From contig NZ_BMOV01000007.1 in NCBI RefSeq assembly GCF_014647255.1, positions 62,001 to 126,000 on the forward strand: DNA of 64,000 bases. Reading direction: 5' to 3'. Each line of letters begins with the position of its first letter. Position 1 is the stretch's first letter. Below are positions 45,958 through 55,498 of this stretch, one piece after another. The notes beneath the pieces are model-generated. The model was given only the letters and a program-made list of their open reading frames with translations. It was not told the DNA's origin and did not search any database. The stretch comes from Iodidimonas muriae. Lineage in GTDB: Bacteria > Pseudomonadota > Alphaproteobacteria > Sphingomonadales > Rhodothalassiaceae. Position numbers and translations under genes: made by a program.

Positions 45958-47316
45958 TTAGCGCAGGGCCACCGTTTCACGATAATCGGGAACATGGGTT
46001 TTCCAACCCAACGTCTCTTCGATCCGGTGACGCAAGGCATCTGCCGCCGCCGGCTCTCCATGGGTGATGAACGTACATTTCGGTGGCGCTTTGAAATGCC
46101 CAAGCCACACCATCAGTTCATCGGCATCCGCATGGGCCGATAGCATGGACAAAACATTCACTTCAGCTTCGACCGGAATATAAGATCCGTGGATTTTGAT
46201 GCTCCGCGCGCCGGAAACCAATGAATCCCCCCGGGTTCCCCCGGCCTGAAAGCCCGTGAACAAAACGCTGTTCCGTGGATCGGGCAGATAATGCTTCAAA
46301 TGGTGCAAGACCCGCCCACCCGTTGCCATGCCACTGGCAGACAAAATGACCTTGGGCATGCTATCCTTGTTTAAAGATTTCGACTCCTCCGCTTCCCGCA
46401 CATAATGGGCTGTGGAAAAAATGCGTTGGCAATCCTGTGCCGACAATGTGTGCTCCCCGATATGGCGACAGAACAGCTCTGTGGCATTGATGGCCATGGG
46501 GCTATCAAGATAAATTGGCAAATCGGGGATACGCTTTTGTTCCTTGAGCCGCGCCAGATAAAAAAGCAATGTCTGCGCACGCCCCACAGCGAATGACGGA
46601 ACCACAACCGTTCCGCCACGCGCCGCAGTGCGTGCGATCACATCGGCCAGGGTCTGTTCCGCATCGCCACCATCATGCAAGCGATTGCCATAGGTGGATT
46701 CCACCAACAGATAATCCGCATGGCTTATAGGCGTGGGAGGAAGCATGGTCGGGCTTTCCTGACGTCCCAAATCTCCGGAAAATACCAAAACACGACCGGC
46801 TATGGTCAGCTCGACAATGGCGGCGCCCAAAATATGCCCCGCAGGGTAAAACACCACGGAGATATCGTCTTCCACCAATTGCGGCCTATGAAAAGCGACC
46901 GGATGCAAATGATCGAGCGCCTTTCTCGCATCCATCCGGGTATATAAAGGCTTGACGGATTTGTGTTTTGAATAGCCATGACGGGCAGCAAATTCCGCAT
47001 CTTTTTCCTGCAAGAAACCGCTATCCGGAAGCAATATCTTGCACAGATCGCATGTTCCCGGCGTTGCATAAACCCGCCCCTTGAAACCATTTTTGACCAG
47101 CAAGGGCAAATAGCCGGAATGATCGATATGGGCATGAGTGAGAATCACCAGATCAATGCTTTTGGGAGATACCGGCAAACGGGCCCAGTTACGCAAGCGC
47201 AATTGTTTATAGCCTTGGAACAACCCGCAATCGATCAGGATGCGCTTGCCACCGGCCTCCAAAAGATATTTGGACCCGGTAACCGTACCAACCGCCCCAA
47301 GAAATGTCAGGTCCAT
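45958..47316 (-). CDS. Metallo-beta-lactamase / beta-CASP ribonuclease-like protein
   Basis: A 452-residue predicted RNA-processing enzyme related to CPSF73/YSH1. It has the zinc motif HAHIDHSG, PAGHILGAAI, FSGDLGRQ, STYGNRLH, then the beta-CASP part (SFAVGRAQTLLFYL, LSASGMATGGRVLHHLKHYL) and the RMMBL tail (SAHADADELMVWL, ITHGEPAAADALRHRI). Family members are endoribonucleases; the target here is unknown. GGGGG precedes the start. Confidence 0.92.
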   Translation of the reverse strand: MDLTFLGAVGTVTGSKYLLEAGGKRILIDCGLFQGYKQLRLRNWARLPVSPKSIDLVILTHAHIDHSGYLPLLVKNGFKGRVYATPGTCDLCKILLPDSGFLQEKDAEFAARHGYSKHKSVKPLYTRMDARKALDHLHPVAFHRPQLVEDDISVVFYPAGHILGAAIVELTIAGRVLVFSGDLGRQESPTMLPPTPISHADYLLVESTYGNRLHDGGDAEQTLADVIARTAARGGTVVVPSFAVGRAQTLLFYLARLKEQKRIPDLPIYLDSPMAINATELFCRHIGEHTLSAQDCQRIFSTAHYVREAEESKSLNKDSMPKVILSASGMATGGRVLHHLKHYLPDPRNSVLFTGFQAGGTRGDSLVSGARSIKIHGSYIPVEAEVNVLSMLSAHADADELMVWLGHFKAPPKCTFITHGEPAAADALRHRIEETLGWKTHVPDYRETVALR

Positions 47317-47403
47317 ATGCCCCCCTTGCTTCAGATCATCGCCAACCCCGAATCTACAGATAAAGAGAGTGGTTGTACGATTGTTTTTCCAAAGCGCGAG
47401 GCT

Positions 47404-47436
47404 GCAAACCCATAATGGCCGCCATTACGGGTTTGC
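47404..47436 (-). terminator. Hairpin terminator after the pirin gene
   Basis: An imperfect 15-bp dyad (GCAAACCC-x-TAATGG with CCATTA-x-GGGTTTGC) begins three bases past the pirin stop codon. Only a short T-rich tract follows on the minus strand, so termination strength is uncertain. Confidence 0.55.
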
Positions 47437-47439
47437 GCC

Positions 47440-48267
47440 CTAGAACCGGCCTGCCTGATAATCCTGCACAGCCTGTACCAATTCAGCGCGGCTGTTCATC
47501 ACAAAGGGGCCATGCCGTGCGATGGGTTCATGCCAAGGCTGCGCGGCCAAAAGCAAGGCTTGCGTTCCGGCCTCTGCCTCAAGATGCACCCCGTCGCCTG
47601 CGCTTAGAACCGCAAGATCACCCTTCGGCACCCTATCGCCCGCCACCAACAGGCTGCCTTCACAAACAATGCACAAGGCGCTGTGATCATGGGGCAAAGC
47701 TATCTCCAATGCGCCTTTTGCCTCCCAGGATAAATCCAGATACAAAGGTTTCGCGACAATGCCCGTAACCGCACCGACAAGGCCATTGAATTGCCCGGCA
47801 ATCACCCGCGCCTTTATGCCCGGCACCGGCTCTGTCACCGGAATGTCGTCGCTTTTGATATCCTGATAACGCGGCGCGCACAGTTTATCCTTGGCGGGTA
47901 GATTGACCCAAATCTGAAAGCCACGCATCAGGCCATTTTCCTGTTGCGACATTTCCGAATGGATAATGCCCCGTCCGGCTGTCATCCATTGCACATCGCC
48001 CGGCCCCAAATCGCCAGAGCGGCCCTGATTGTCTTGATGCTGCATATGGCCCGCCAGCATATAGGTAACGGTTTCAATGCCGCGATGGGGGTGTGGGGGG
48101 AAGCCCTTGATATAATCGGCCCCGTCTTCCGACCCGAATTCATCCACCAGCAAAAACGGATCCACATGATCCAGATCCGGCGTACCGATCAGGCGCTTGA
48201 TGCGCACCCCTGCGCCATCGCTCACAGGTCTTGGGCGAATATGTTTGAAAACGGTGCGGTAAGCCAT
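47440..48267 (-). CDS. Pirin family protein
   Basis: A 275-residue bicupin. The metal ligands of the N-terminal cupin are seen in HPHRGIETVTYML (two His) and GRGIIHSEM (His, Glu), as in E. coli YhhW and human pirin. Some pirins have quercetinase activity or respond to oxidative stress; the role here is not shown. GGAG lies 8-9 bases before the ATG. The 150-base gap to cheR contains nothing recognisable. Confidence 0.93.
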   Translation of the reverse strand: MAYRTVFKHIRPRPVSDGAGVRIKRLIGTPDLDHVDPFLLVDEFGSEDGADYIKGFPPHPHRGIETVTYMLAGHMQHQDNQGRSGDLGPGDVQWMTAGRGIIHSEMSQQENGLMRGFQIWVNLPAKDKLCAPRYQDIKSDDIPVTEPVPGIKARVIAGQFNGLVGAVTGIVAKPLYLDLSWEAKGALEIALPHDHSALCIVCEGSLLVAGDRVPKGDLAVLSAGDGVHLEAEAGTQALLLAAQPWHEPIARHGPFVMNSRAELVQAVQDYQAGRF

Positions 48268-48417
48268 GTTTCAATCTCCGGCCGGGGCTTCATTTACAGC
48301 AAGAGATAATATAATCGGTTCAATCAGTGCTTAGGAGAGCCAATATCCGCACAAACAATTTCCCACAGGGAAACAATAAGCCGCGAAGTGCAGCCTGTTC
48401 CGCTTGAAGCAACGGCC

Positions 48418-49260
48418 TTAGCTGGCCGGTGCCATCAGATTCTGGTCGGCATCAGATGGCAGATACATGCCGCGCTGCCCCCGTACCGGACGGAATTTAT
48501 CGGTAATCCCCAAAACCGTTTCCGCAGCGCCAAGGAACAAGGCCCCATCATCGGGCAAGATTTTCCGCATCCGTTCCAGCACATTGGATTTGGTGGACTG
48601 ATCGAAATAAATCAGCACATTCCGGCAATAGATCACGTCAAACTTCCCAAGGGCAGCGAAATTATCCAGAAGATTGAATTCGCGGAAGGTGACCATTTTG
48701 CGAATATCTTCCGACAAGCGCCACACATCCCCTTCCTGCTTGAAATGCTTCATCAAAAGCTGGATCGGCAGCCCTCTTTGCACCTCGAATTGGGAATAGA
48801 TGCCCTCTTTGGCTTTTTGCAGAACCGGACGCGCGATATCGGTACCGATAATCTCGAATTTCCAATCGCGCCATTGCGCCTCTTGCTGCTTCAACACAAA
48901 GGCAAGGGAATAAGGTTCCTGGCCCGTTGAACAGGCAGCACACCAGATCCGCACCTTTTTGGTCGCCGCACGGCGCTGACGCAACATGGGAAGCACCTGA
49001 TCCCGAAACAAATCAAACGGCGTGCGGTCCCGAAAGAAGAAGGACTCATTGGTGGTCATCGCTTCGGTCACATCACGCATAAGCTGTTCAGATGCGGATT
49101 TCCGCAACTCTGCGATCAGACCATCGAGGCTTTCCATGCCCGAACGACGCGCCAAAGGCGTCAAGCGGGATTCCAGCAAATACACCTTGTCCGGGTTTAA
49201 AGTCAGGCCAGACCGGCGCCGCAATAAACTACTCAGGAAATCGAAATCTTGCGGTTTCAT
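48418..49260 (-). CDS. cheR: Chemotaxis protein methyltransferase CheR
   Basis: Methylates glutamates of chemoreceptors using S-adenosylmethionine. The 280-residue protein has the N-terminal helical domain (FFFRDRTPFDLFRDQVLP), SAM-binding RIWCAACSTGQEPYSLAF, GTDI and the IYCRNVLIYFD motif. The start at 49260 overlaps the cheB stop by four bases; an upstream extension of 34 codons lies within cheB and is not believed. Confidence 0.96.
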   Translation of the reverse strand: MKPQDFDFLSSLLRRRSGLTLNPDKVYLLESRLTPLARRSGMESLDGLIAELRKSASEQLMRDVTEAMTTNESFFFRDRTPFDLFRDQVLPMLRQRRAATKKVRIWCAACSTGQEPYSLAFVLKQQEAQWRDWKFEIIGTDIARPVLQKAKEGIYSQFEVQRGLPIQLLMKHFKQEGDVWRLSEDIRKMVTFREFNLLDNFAALGKFDVIYCRNVLIYFDQSTKSNVLERMRKILPDDGALFLGAAETVLGITDKFRPVRGQRGMYLPSDADQNLMAPAS

Positions 49261-50507
49261 AGGCCGCCTCCGAGGCTTTTGACGATGACCCCCGCCATGT
49301 CCGATAGCGGCACCACTGCGCTGCACAATCCTGCCGTTGCCACGGCTCCCGGCATTCCCCATACAACGCTCGATGCTTCATCTTGTGCAATCAGCGTGGC
49401 ACCAGACCCGACGAGATCACGCGCTCCGCGTAAACCATCATGTCCCATACCTGTCAAAACCACCGCCAATGCCCGTGCCCCAAATATACCAGCCACGCTG
49501 CGGAACATGGGGTCCACAGCCGGCCGACAGAAATTCTCTTGCGGGTTTTGATCAAGCCCCAAAACCGTCCGGGCTCCATCACGCCGCACTGTCATATGAT
49601 AATCGCCCGGCGCCACATAAACACGCCCCGGCAGCAAAGGGTCGCCATCTTGCGCCTCCGAGGATGGAAGGCCCGATGCCCGTCCTAAATGATCCGCCAG
49701 AATGGATGTGAAGGTGGCCGGCATATGCTGCACCACCAAAATCGGGGTGTACCGGACCGCATCCTTGATGCCACCGATCAGCTTGATCAAAGCCTGCGGA
49801 CCGCCGGTGGAAGACCCGATCACCAGAATATCGGGTTTGCTTTTGGAAGGTGGCCGCAAAACAATTTGCCGCTCCCCATTCGGGGCAGCCATCCGCACGG
49901 GCTTTGGGGCCGCATCCTCGCTGCGCCGTGCAACCACCGTATAATTGGCCCGCGCCCGCGGTGCCGGTGCTTTCGCCGCCCCTTCCCGCAAAGACGGAAC
50001 ACCGCCGGGAACTTTGCCGCCGGGCATATCCTCTCGCCGCGTCCGCCGCCGTGCCGCCGCATAAACCTTTACCTTTTCCACCAGCTCCTGGCGGAAATCG
50101 ATATTGGCATTCACCGCCCGCGTGGTTTCCGGCTTGGGCACATAATCGGCGGCCCCCATCTGCAAGGCACGCAGGGACACTTCCGCATTCTTGCGGGTCA
50201 GCGTGGACGCCATCACCACTTTCACCTGTGGGTCGGCTTCCAAAATTTTGGGTAAGGCCGTCATGCCGTCCATCACCGGCATTTCAATATCGAGGACGAC
50301 CACTTCCGGTTTCGCCGTTTCCAAAGATCGCAGCGCCATCAAACCGTTTGATGCGGTTGCAACCACTTTAATCGTGCCGTCTTCTTCCAGATACCGCGTT
50401 AAAAAACCGCGGATAACGGCACTGTCGTCCACCACCATAACACGAAAGGGCGCAGCCGTTTCACCGGCTTTCGAAGAACGAACAGAACTATTCAACGATA
50501 CTGACAC
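49257..50507 (-). CDS. cheB: Chemotaxis response regulator protein-glutamate methylesterase CheB
   Basis: Removes methyl groups from chemoreceptors when phosphorylated by CheA. An N-terminal receiver domain (MVVDDSAVIRGFL, phospho-Asp in VVLDIEMPVMDG) is joined by an unusually long, basic and alanine/proline-rich linker of about 80 residues to the methylesterase domain. That domain shows GSSTGGPQAL (nucleophile Ser), VVQHMPATFTSILADHL and LTGMGHDGLRGA. The start is probably GTG at 50507. Confidence 0.96.
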   Translation of the reverse strand: MSVSLNSSVRSSKAGETAAPFRVMVVDDSAVIRGFLTRYLEEDGTIKVVATASNGLMALRSLETAKPEVVVLDIEMPVMDGMTALPKILEADPQVKVVMASTLTRKNAEVSLRALQMGAADYVPKPETTRAVNANIDFRQELVEKVKVYAAARRRTRREDMPGGKVPGGVPSLREGAAKAPAPRARANYTVVARRSEDAAPKPVRMAAPNGERQIVLRPPSKSKPDILVIGSSTGGPQALIKLIGGIKDAVRYTPILVVQHMPATFTSILADHLGRASGLPSSEAQDGDPLLPGRVYVAPGDYHMTVRRDGARTVLGLDQNPQENFCRPAVDPMFRSVAGIFGARALAVVLTGMGHDGLRGARDLVGSGATLIAQDEASSVVWGMPGAVATAGLCSAVVPLSDMAGVIVKSLGGGL

Positions 50508-50526
50508 AGGCAGACATCCGGCTGGC

Positions 50527-50892
50527 TCACATCAATCCGACTTGAGCAAATTTGGCTTCGATAATTTCACGATCGAAAGGCTTCATGATGTATTCATCAG
50601 CCCCGGCTTCCATCGCTAGGCGAATATGGTTCATATCGTTTTCAGTGGTGCAAAATACAATCACAGGCTGACGAAGATCCGACCGCCCCCGAATTTGCTT
50701 CAGAAATTCCAAGCCATCCATGACCGGCATATTCCAATCCAGCAAAACCACATCGGGCGACATCCGTTCGCAGGCCCCCAAAGCATCCTTGCCATCCACG
50801 GCCTCTTCGATGGAAAAATCCAGTTCTTCAAGAATACGCCGTGCGACTCGACGAATGACTTTCGAGTCATCAACCACGAGGCAGGATTTCAT
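50527..50892 (-). CDS. cheY: Chemotaxis response regulator CheY
   Basis: A 121-residue single receiver domain that carries phosphate from CheA to the flagellar switch. Acidic pair in CLVVDDSKVIRR, phospho-Asp in VVLLDWNMPVMDGLEFL, Thr in FCTTEND and Lys in IMKPFD. ATG at 50892 has GGAG eight bases upstream; the frame is open upstream but that is not coding. It sits between cheW and cheB. Confidence 0.94.
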   Translation of the reverse strand: MKSCLVVDDSKVIRRVARRILEELDFSIEEAVDGKDALGACERMSPDVVLLDWNMPVMDGLEFLKQIRGRSDLRQPVIVFCTTENDMNHIRLAMEAGADEYIMKPFDREIIEAKFAQVGLM

Positions 50893-50926
50893 AGACCAGC
50901 TCCGTTTCCATAAAATGCCGACATAA

Positions 50927-51379
50927 TCATGCCGCCACCGCGCCTTCTGCGCTGCCCAAAACCCTTTCAACGTCAAGGATTGCGAGCAATTCCCCATCAA
51001 GACGATAAATTCCCCGGCTGACCTCTCTCCACCGCTGGTCCATGGTTACCGGATTTTTTTCCATCGTCTCATTTTCCAGATTCAGCACATCGCCAACTCT
51101 GTCGATCTGTAAGCTATATGGCTCGCCGTGGAATTCCACAACAATGCTCATATCCTTACCACCATTGGCACGCGGCCCAAAGCCCATGCGTTCCCGCATA
51201 TTGATGGCCGTGACGATACGCCCGCGCAGGTTCAAAACACCAGCCACCCAGCCCGGAGCCAAAGGAATGCTCGTAATCTTTTGCGCGCTCAACACATCCT
51301 GAACAGCCAATACGGGAATCCCCAAAAGCTGCCCCTCAAGGCGCATCGTGACAAATTCATGCCCAAGGGAAGAAGCCAT
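50927..51379 (-). CDS. cheW: Chemotaxis coupling protein CheW
   Basis: A 150-residue adaptor linking receptors to CheA. It has the CheW fold signatures LGIPVLAVQDVL, IPLAPGWVAGVLNLRGRIVTAINMRER-type core and VGDVLNLE. A strong AAGGAGG Shine-Dalgarno lies before the ATG, suggesting high expression. It lies 29 bases after cheA. Confidence 0.95.
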   Translation of the reverse strand: MASSLGHEFVTMRLEGQLLGIPVLAVQDVLSAQKITSIPLAPGWVAGVLNLRGRIVTAINMRERMGFGPRANGGKDMSIVVEFHGEPYSLQIDRVGDVLNLENETMEKNPVTMDQRWREVSRGIYRLDGELLAILDVERVLGSAEGAVAA

Positions 51380-51408
51380 TCTCAGTCCTCCTTGTAATGT
51401 AATTCAAT

Positions 51409-54400
51409 TCAGGCCGCATCGTCATGCAGCTTGATCTGCTGAGACAGGCTTTCCAAAAGCGCCTTCCGATCGAATTTCGCAATATAATCGTTGAAGCCTG
51501 CAGCCCGTCCGCGCTCAAGATGTTTGGGGCTTGAGAAACTGGACAAGGCAACCAACGGGGTATCGGCCCAACGGCCATCCTTTTTCAGAATATGCGCCAG
51601 TTCAAACCCGTCCATGCCCGGCATATCGATATCGGAAATGATCAGATCGAATGTTTCGCCCTCTTCCCGCAAATCCAAAGCCGCTTGCGCATGATCCACA
51701 CAAACAAGGCTATAGCCCGCCACCTTCAGCAAGGGCTTCAACATATTTCTAAAGAAGGCACTGTCGTCGATCAGCAAGACACGGGTGCCGCGCGTGGGGG
51801 CAACATCGGTGTTCTGATCCCGCGATTTCAGCCAATCATCAAAAGCTTGCGCCAGATAATAGGCCACATCGATCACTTCTGTGGCCTTTTCGCCAATGAT
51901 CGCCGATCCGATCATGCCCGGCTTGCCCGAAACGATTTTGATTTCCGCGTGGTCTTCCACGATGTCGAGGATCTCGTCCACCGCCAGACCCATGGTATAA
52001 TCGCCATCGGTAAAGACCAGAACCGCCTGACGGCCTTCCGTGCGAAGCCCGGTCAAACCATCGGCCAAAACGATCGGCATCAAGGCCCCGCGATATTGCA
52101 CCACATGGCGGCCATCGGACATTTCGATCTTGTCCACCTCGATGTCTTCCAAACGCGCCACCAGCGGCAAAGGAACAGCCTTGCGGCTATTTTCGCCAGC
52201 CCGGAACAACAGCAAGGATTCCGATTCATCATTGATGGTCAGATTTTCCACCATCGTTTTTTCTTCGACCGCATTGTTTTCGCCAGCCACACTGGAGCTG
52301 GCATTTTCGGCAATACCATTGGGGTCAAGGATCATGATCACAGAGCCATCGCCCAGAATGGTATTCCCTGAATAGATCGACAGATCCTTCAAGATCGGCG
52401 CAACAGGCTTCACCACGATTTCTTCGGTATCAAACACCTGATCGACAACGATCCCGAAGGTGAAGGCGCCAACCTGAGAGACAATGATGAAATCATCGGA
52501 CGCGGCGTCTTCGCCTTTCCCTTCCGATGAATCGAAGCCGAGGATTTTGTTGAGATAGACCAGCGGCAACAGCCGGTTACGCAAGCGCAGAACCGGCGTA
52601 TCCTTGATCCGCTCGATCTTGTGGTCGCTGCCATCCGCGGCCCGCACAAGCTCCAGAACGCTGATTTGCGGAATGGCAAAACGCTCGCTGGAGGCTTCGA
52701 CAATCAGGGCCGACACAATGGCCAAGGTCAACGGGATCTTGATCTGGAACGTGGTCCCTTTGCCCTCTACCGAGGTCATATCAATGGTGCCGCCAATCTT
52801 TTCGATATTGGTTCGCACCACATCCATGCCAACGCCACGCCCCGACACACTGGTAACAGCCGCAGCGGTGGAAAAGCCCGCATGGAACACGAATTTCTGG
52901 ATCTGCGCTTCGGACATATCGTCCAGCTCGGCGTCCGTTGCCAGCCCTTTTTCCAACGCTTTCTTGCGAATTTTGTTGGCGGCAATGCCACGGCCATCAT
53001 CACGAATTTCGATGATGATATGCCCGCCTTCATGGAACGCATTCAAAACGATGGTGCCATGATCCGGCTTGCCCATCGCCACGCGCTCGGCAGGGGTTTC
53101 GATGCCATGATCTGCGGAATTGCGCACCATATGAGTGAGCGGATCCTTGATCAGTTCCAGCACTTGCCGGTCAAGCTCGGTTTCCGCGCCACGCATATCC
53201 AGCTCGATCTTTTTATCCAGATCGACGGCCAAATCGCGCACGATACGCGGCAGCTTCGCCCAGGCATTGCCAATGGGCTGCATGCGGGTTTTCATCACCC
53301 CTTCTTGCAATTCGGTGGTGGTTTGCGACAGGCGCTGGATGGGGACGGTAAATTCGTTGTCTTCCTTTTCGCGCACCATCTGCAAAAGCTGATTGCGGGT
53401 CAGCACCAGTTCGCTGACCATATTCATCAGATCTTCCAAAAGATCCACCGACACACGAATGGATTGCGACGTGCGTTTTTCCACGGAACCGCCACGGGCC
53501 GCATCTTCATTCGCGGCCCCTGCAGCGGCTTTGGTCTCTTTTTGGGACGGCGCATTCTTACGCGATCCTTCAAGGGCAGCATCGCGGATCAATTCCAGAC
53601 ACATGGCCGCATCGTCGCGCACATCATTGGCCAGCCGCACTTCTTCAAAAACGGCTTTGGCTTCTGCAGCGAACAGATCGAATTCTTCATGCCCGAAGCC
53701 CGGCACCGATATGATCGAAGCCATCACATTGTTGGCCGCGTTTTCATCGTCTTTGAACAAAGAGGTCAAAAGGCCGGAAAATTTCGCTTGGCGCAAATTG
53801 TCATCAATGCCTTCAAAAAAGCTGCCCAGCTTTGCATGGCGGGGCAAACGCTTGGCTAAAAGATGTGCCATAACGGCAATGGTATCATCGCCCCCTGCCC
53901 GTTCATAAAGGCGACCGCCAGCGCTTTCATTGCCCGCAGAAACCGCCTGCCCGTCATCATTGGCCGCCACATCATCATCGGGGCCGGGCGCCTCCATGAA
54001 GGCGCGTTCCAATTCATCCAGCGCCACTTCGCCCGGCTTCAAGGCCCGACCAAGGGTTGGCACGATTTCCAGATCCGGTTCGGATGCCGGCTTTGCCGCT
54101 GCTTCCGGCTCTCCGCCTTCGGCAATTTGATCCAGCTTGCCAATCAGCGGCCCATCATCGCCTTCCGGTTCTTGCTCTGTGGCTTCAAGCCCGCTGAGGA
54201 TTTCCTTGATCCGGTCCAGACTTTCCAAAACCACCGTCACCGCAGACGGGGTAACGCTCAGCTCGCCATCGCGGAACTTCCCAAGAACATTTTCCGATGC
54301 ATGGGCAACAGATTCAAGCCGTGGCAACCCCAGGAAACCACAGGTCCCCTTGATGGTGTGCACAAGACGGAAAATATTATCCAAGACCTCCTTGTTATTT

Positions 54401-54489
54401 GGATCCTGCTCCAATTTCACCAATTCCACATCAACAACATCAATGCTTTCTGCGGTTTCGGTCAGGAACTCATTAAGAAGATCATCCAT
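51409..54489 (-). CDS. cheA: Hybrid chemotaxis histidine kinase CheA with C-terminal receiver domain
   Basis: Central chemotaxis kinase, here 1026 residues against about 650 for E. coli CheA. Order: HPt with HTIKGTCGF (His44), an extended linker of about 230 residues including a predicted helical domain not recognised as P2, dimerisation helices (NMVSELVLTRNQLL), the ATPase (VRNSADHGIE, DDGRGIA, GRGVGMDVV), a CheW-like P5 domain, a second CheW-like region at about 760-890, and a receiver domain from about 902 with phospho-Asp953 (ISDIDMPGMDG). The receiver could act as a phosphate sink or adaptation module. First gene of cheAWYBR. Confidence 0.95.
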   Translation of the reverse strand: MDDLLNEFLTETAESIDVVDVELVKLEQDPNNKEVLDNIFRLVHTIKGTCGFLGLPRLESVAHASENVLGKFRDGELSVTPSAVTVVLESLDRIKEILSGLEATEQEPEGDDGPLIGKLDQIAEGGEPEAAAKPASEPDLEIVPTLGRALKPGEVALDELERAFMEAPGPDDDVAANDDGQAVSAGNESAGGRLYERAGGDDTIAVMAHLLAKRLPRHAKLGSFFEGIDDNLRQAKFSGLLTSLFKDDENAANNVMASIISVPGFGHEEFDLFAAEAKAVFEEVRLANDVRDDAAMCLELIRDAALEGSRKNAPSQKETKAAAGAANEDAARGGSVEKRTSQSIRVSVDLLEDLMNMVSELVLTRNQLLQMVREKEDNEFTVPIQRLSQTTTELQEGVMKTRMQPIGNAWAKLPRIVRDLAVDLDKKIELDMRGAETELDRQVLELIKDPLTHMVRNSADHGIETPAERVAMGKPDHGTIVLNAFHEGGHIIIEIRDDGRGIAANKIRKKALEKGLATDAELDDMSEAQIQKFVFHAGFSTAAAVTSVSGRGVGMDVVRTNIEKIGGTIDMTSVEGKGTTFQIKIPLTLAIVSALIVEASSERFAIPQISVLELVRAADGSDHKIERIKDTPVLRLRNRLLPLVYLNKILGFDSSEGKGEDAASDDFIIVSQVGAFTFGIVVDQVFDTEEIVVKPVAPILKDLSIYSGNTILGDGSVIMILDPNGIAENASSSVAGENNAVEEKTMVENLTINDESESLLLFRAGENSRKAVPLPLVARLEDIEVDKIEMSDGRHVVQYRGALMPIVLADGLTGLRTEGRQAVLVFTDGDYTMGLAVDEILDIVEDHAEIKIVSGKPGMIGSAIIGEKATEVIDVAYYLAQAFDDWLKSRDQNTDVAPTRGTRVLLIDDSAFFRNMLKPLLKVAGYSLVCVDHAQAALDLREEGETFDLIISDIDMPGMDGFELAHILKKDGRWADTPLVALSSFSSPKHLERGRAAGFNDYIAKFDRKALLESLSQQIKLHDDAA

Positions 54490-54593
54490 ACGGCATATCC
54501 TTGCGACGAGAAGACGAGCGATCCTTGGTGCTCTCCCCCACCATGACAGGGAAAGGAGAGATTTTCAGCGTTCTTCAAAATCGCCGCAAACAA

Positions 54594-54608
54594 TTAAAAA
54601 GCTGTAAA
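54594..54608. promoter_or_regulatory. CtrA-like site upstream of cheA
   Basis: TTAA-N7-TAAA, one mismatch from the CtrA full site TTAA-N7-TTAA, about 105 bases before the cheA start. CtrA controls chemotaxis and motility genes in many alphaproteobacteria, and chpT lies next door, but a single near-match is weak evidence. Confidence 0.35.
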
Positions 54609-54653
54609 ATATTAGACATAAACCAGACAAAAATCACGAATCCGTGAAAACAC

Positions 54654-54704
54654 GAAATCGGGCAGACCAAGCCGGAACGCCGGTCTTGTGCCCTGCCCGA
54701 TTTC
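54654..54704 (-). terminator. Hairpin terminator after chpT
   Basis: An 11-bp perfect stem GAAATCGGGCA/TGCCCGATTTC enclosing a smaller GCCGG dyad, 28 bases past the chpT stop. A short GTGTTTTC follows on the minus strand, and a second dyad TCACG/CGTGA (54634-54646) stands just beyond. It would separate chpT from the che operon. Confidence 0.6.
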
Positions 54705-54732
54705 ACAAAAAAACAGCCTTAAAAGCCGTCTT

Positions 54733-55362
54733 TTAGATAAAGGAAGCGCGAAAGATAATCTTTTCCGCTGTCGGCATTTCAACATCCAGCTTCGTGGGCA
54801 ACTCTTTTGCCACAATTCCCGCCAAATAGGCCGGTGCCGTGCGTGGTTCCAGCGCGTCTTCATCAAGACGCCCTTCCAAAGCGGCACGACAGGCATCGGA
54901 AAAGATGAGCCGCGGGCCAGATGCGGTGATTTCCAGCAAATGCCCGTTTTCATGCGGCGAACTCTCCACCCGGATCACCCCGCCGCGAATAAGCCCTTCT
55001 CCGGCCAAAAGGGCCAAATTAAGAAGCAGCTTCAACGCATTTTTCGGCATATTCTGAAGGCCGAGATTCCATTCCAATGTAATTTTGGAATCTTGCAAAA
55101 AGGCATTTAACGCCTTTTCCCCTTCTTTGGGATCGACAACTTGTCCAAATCCGCCGCCAGCCCCAAAGGCCAGGCGGAAAAATTGCAGTCGGTTGGCCGT
55201 TTGGCGGGCGCTTTGATCCAAAAGCGACAGCACCTGATCGCGCATCGCATCATCATGCTCGTCGGCTAAAATCTCGAGACCATTGGACAAAGCCCCCACA
55301 GGGCTGACAAGATCATGGCACAAACGTGAACATAACAATGCCGCAAAACTGACCGACGACAT
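54733..55362 (-). CDS. chpT: Histidine phosphotransferase ChpT
   Basis: Relays phosphate from the hybrid kinase CckA to CtrA and CpdR in the alphaproteobacterial cell-cycle/motility circuit. The 209-residue protein starts with the DHp-like helix LCSRLCHDLVSPVGALSNGLEIL, whose histidine carries the phosphate. It continues with a degenerate ATPase-like domain lacking nucleotide motifs. It is encoded immediately upstream of the che operon but behind its own hairpin terminator. Confidence 0.94.
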   Translation of the reverse strand: MSSVSFAALLCSRLCHDLVSPVGALSNGLEILADEHDDAMRDQVLSLLDQSARQTANRLQFFRLAFGAGGGFGQVVDPKEGEKALNAFLQDSKITLEWNLGLQNMPKNALKLLLNLALLAGEGLIRGGVIRVESSPHENGHLLEITASGPRLIFSDACRAALEGRLDEDALEPRTAPAYLAGIVAKELPTKLDVEMPTAEKIIFRASFI

Positions 55363-55498
55363 TCCACTCTCCCCCGAAATAAACTGGCACGCATCGCGTA
55401 AAATTATCTGGTTGTTGCATCTTGGAACAAGATTCTACAACACTCCATCCACTTTCATAGCCAATTTCAATCATTCGACAGCCTTCAAGGACTTCGCC

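Noticed and set aside
52621-53859. 412-codon plus-strand frame
   Set aside because: Antisense to cheA, which has complete conserved motifs throughout.
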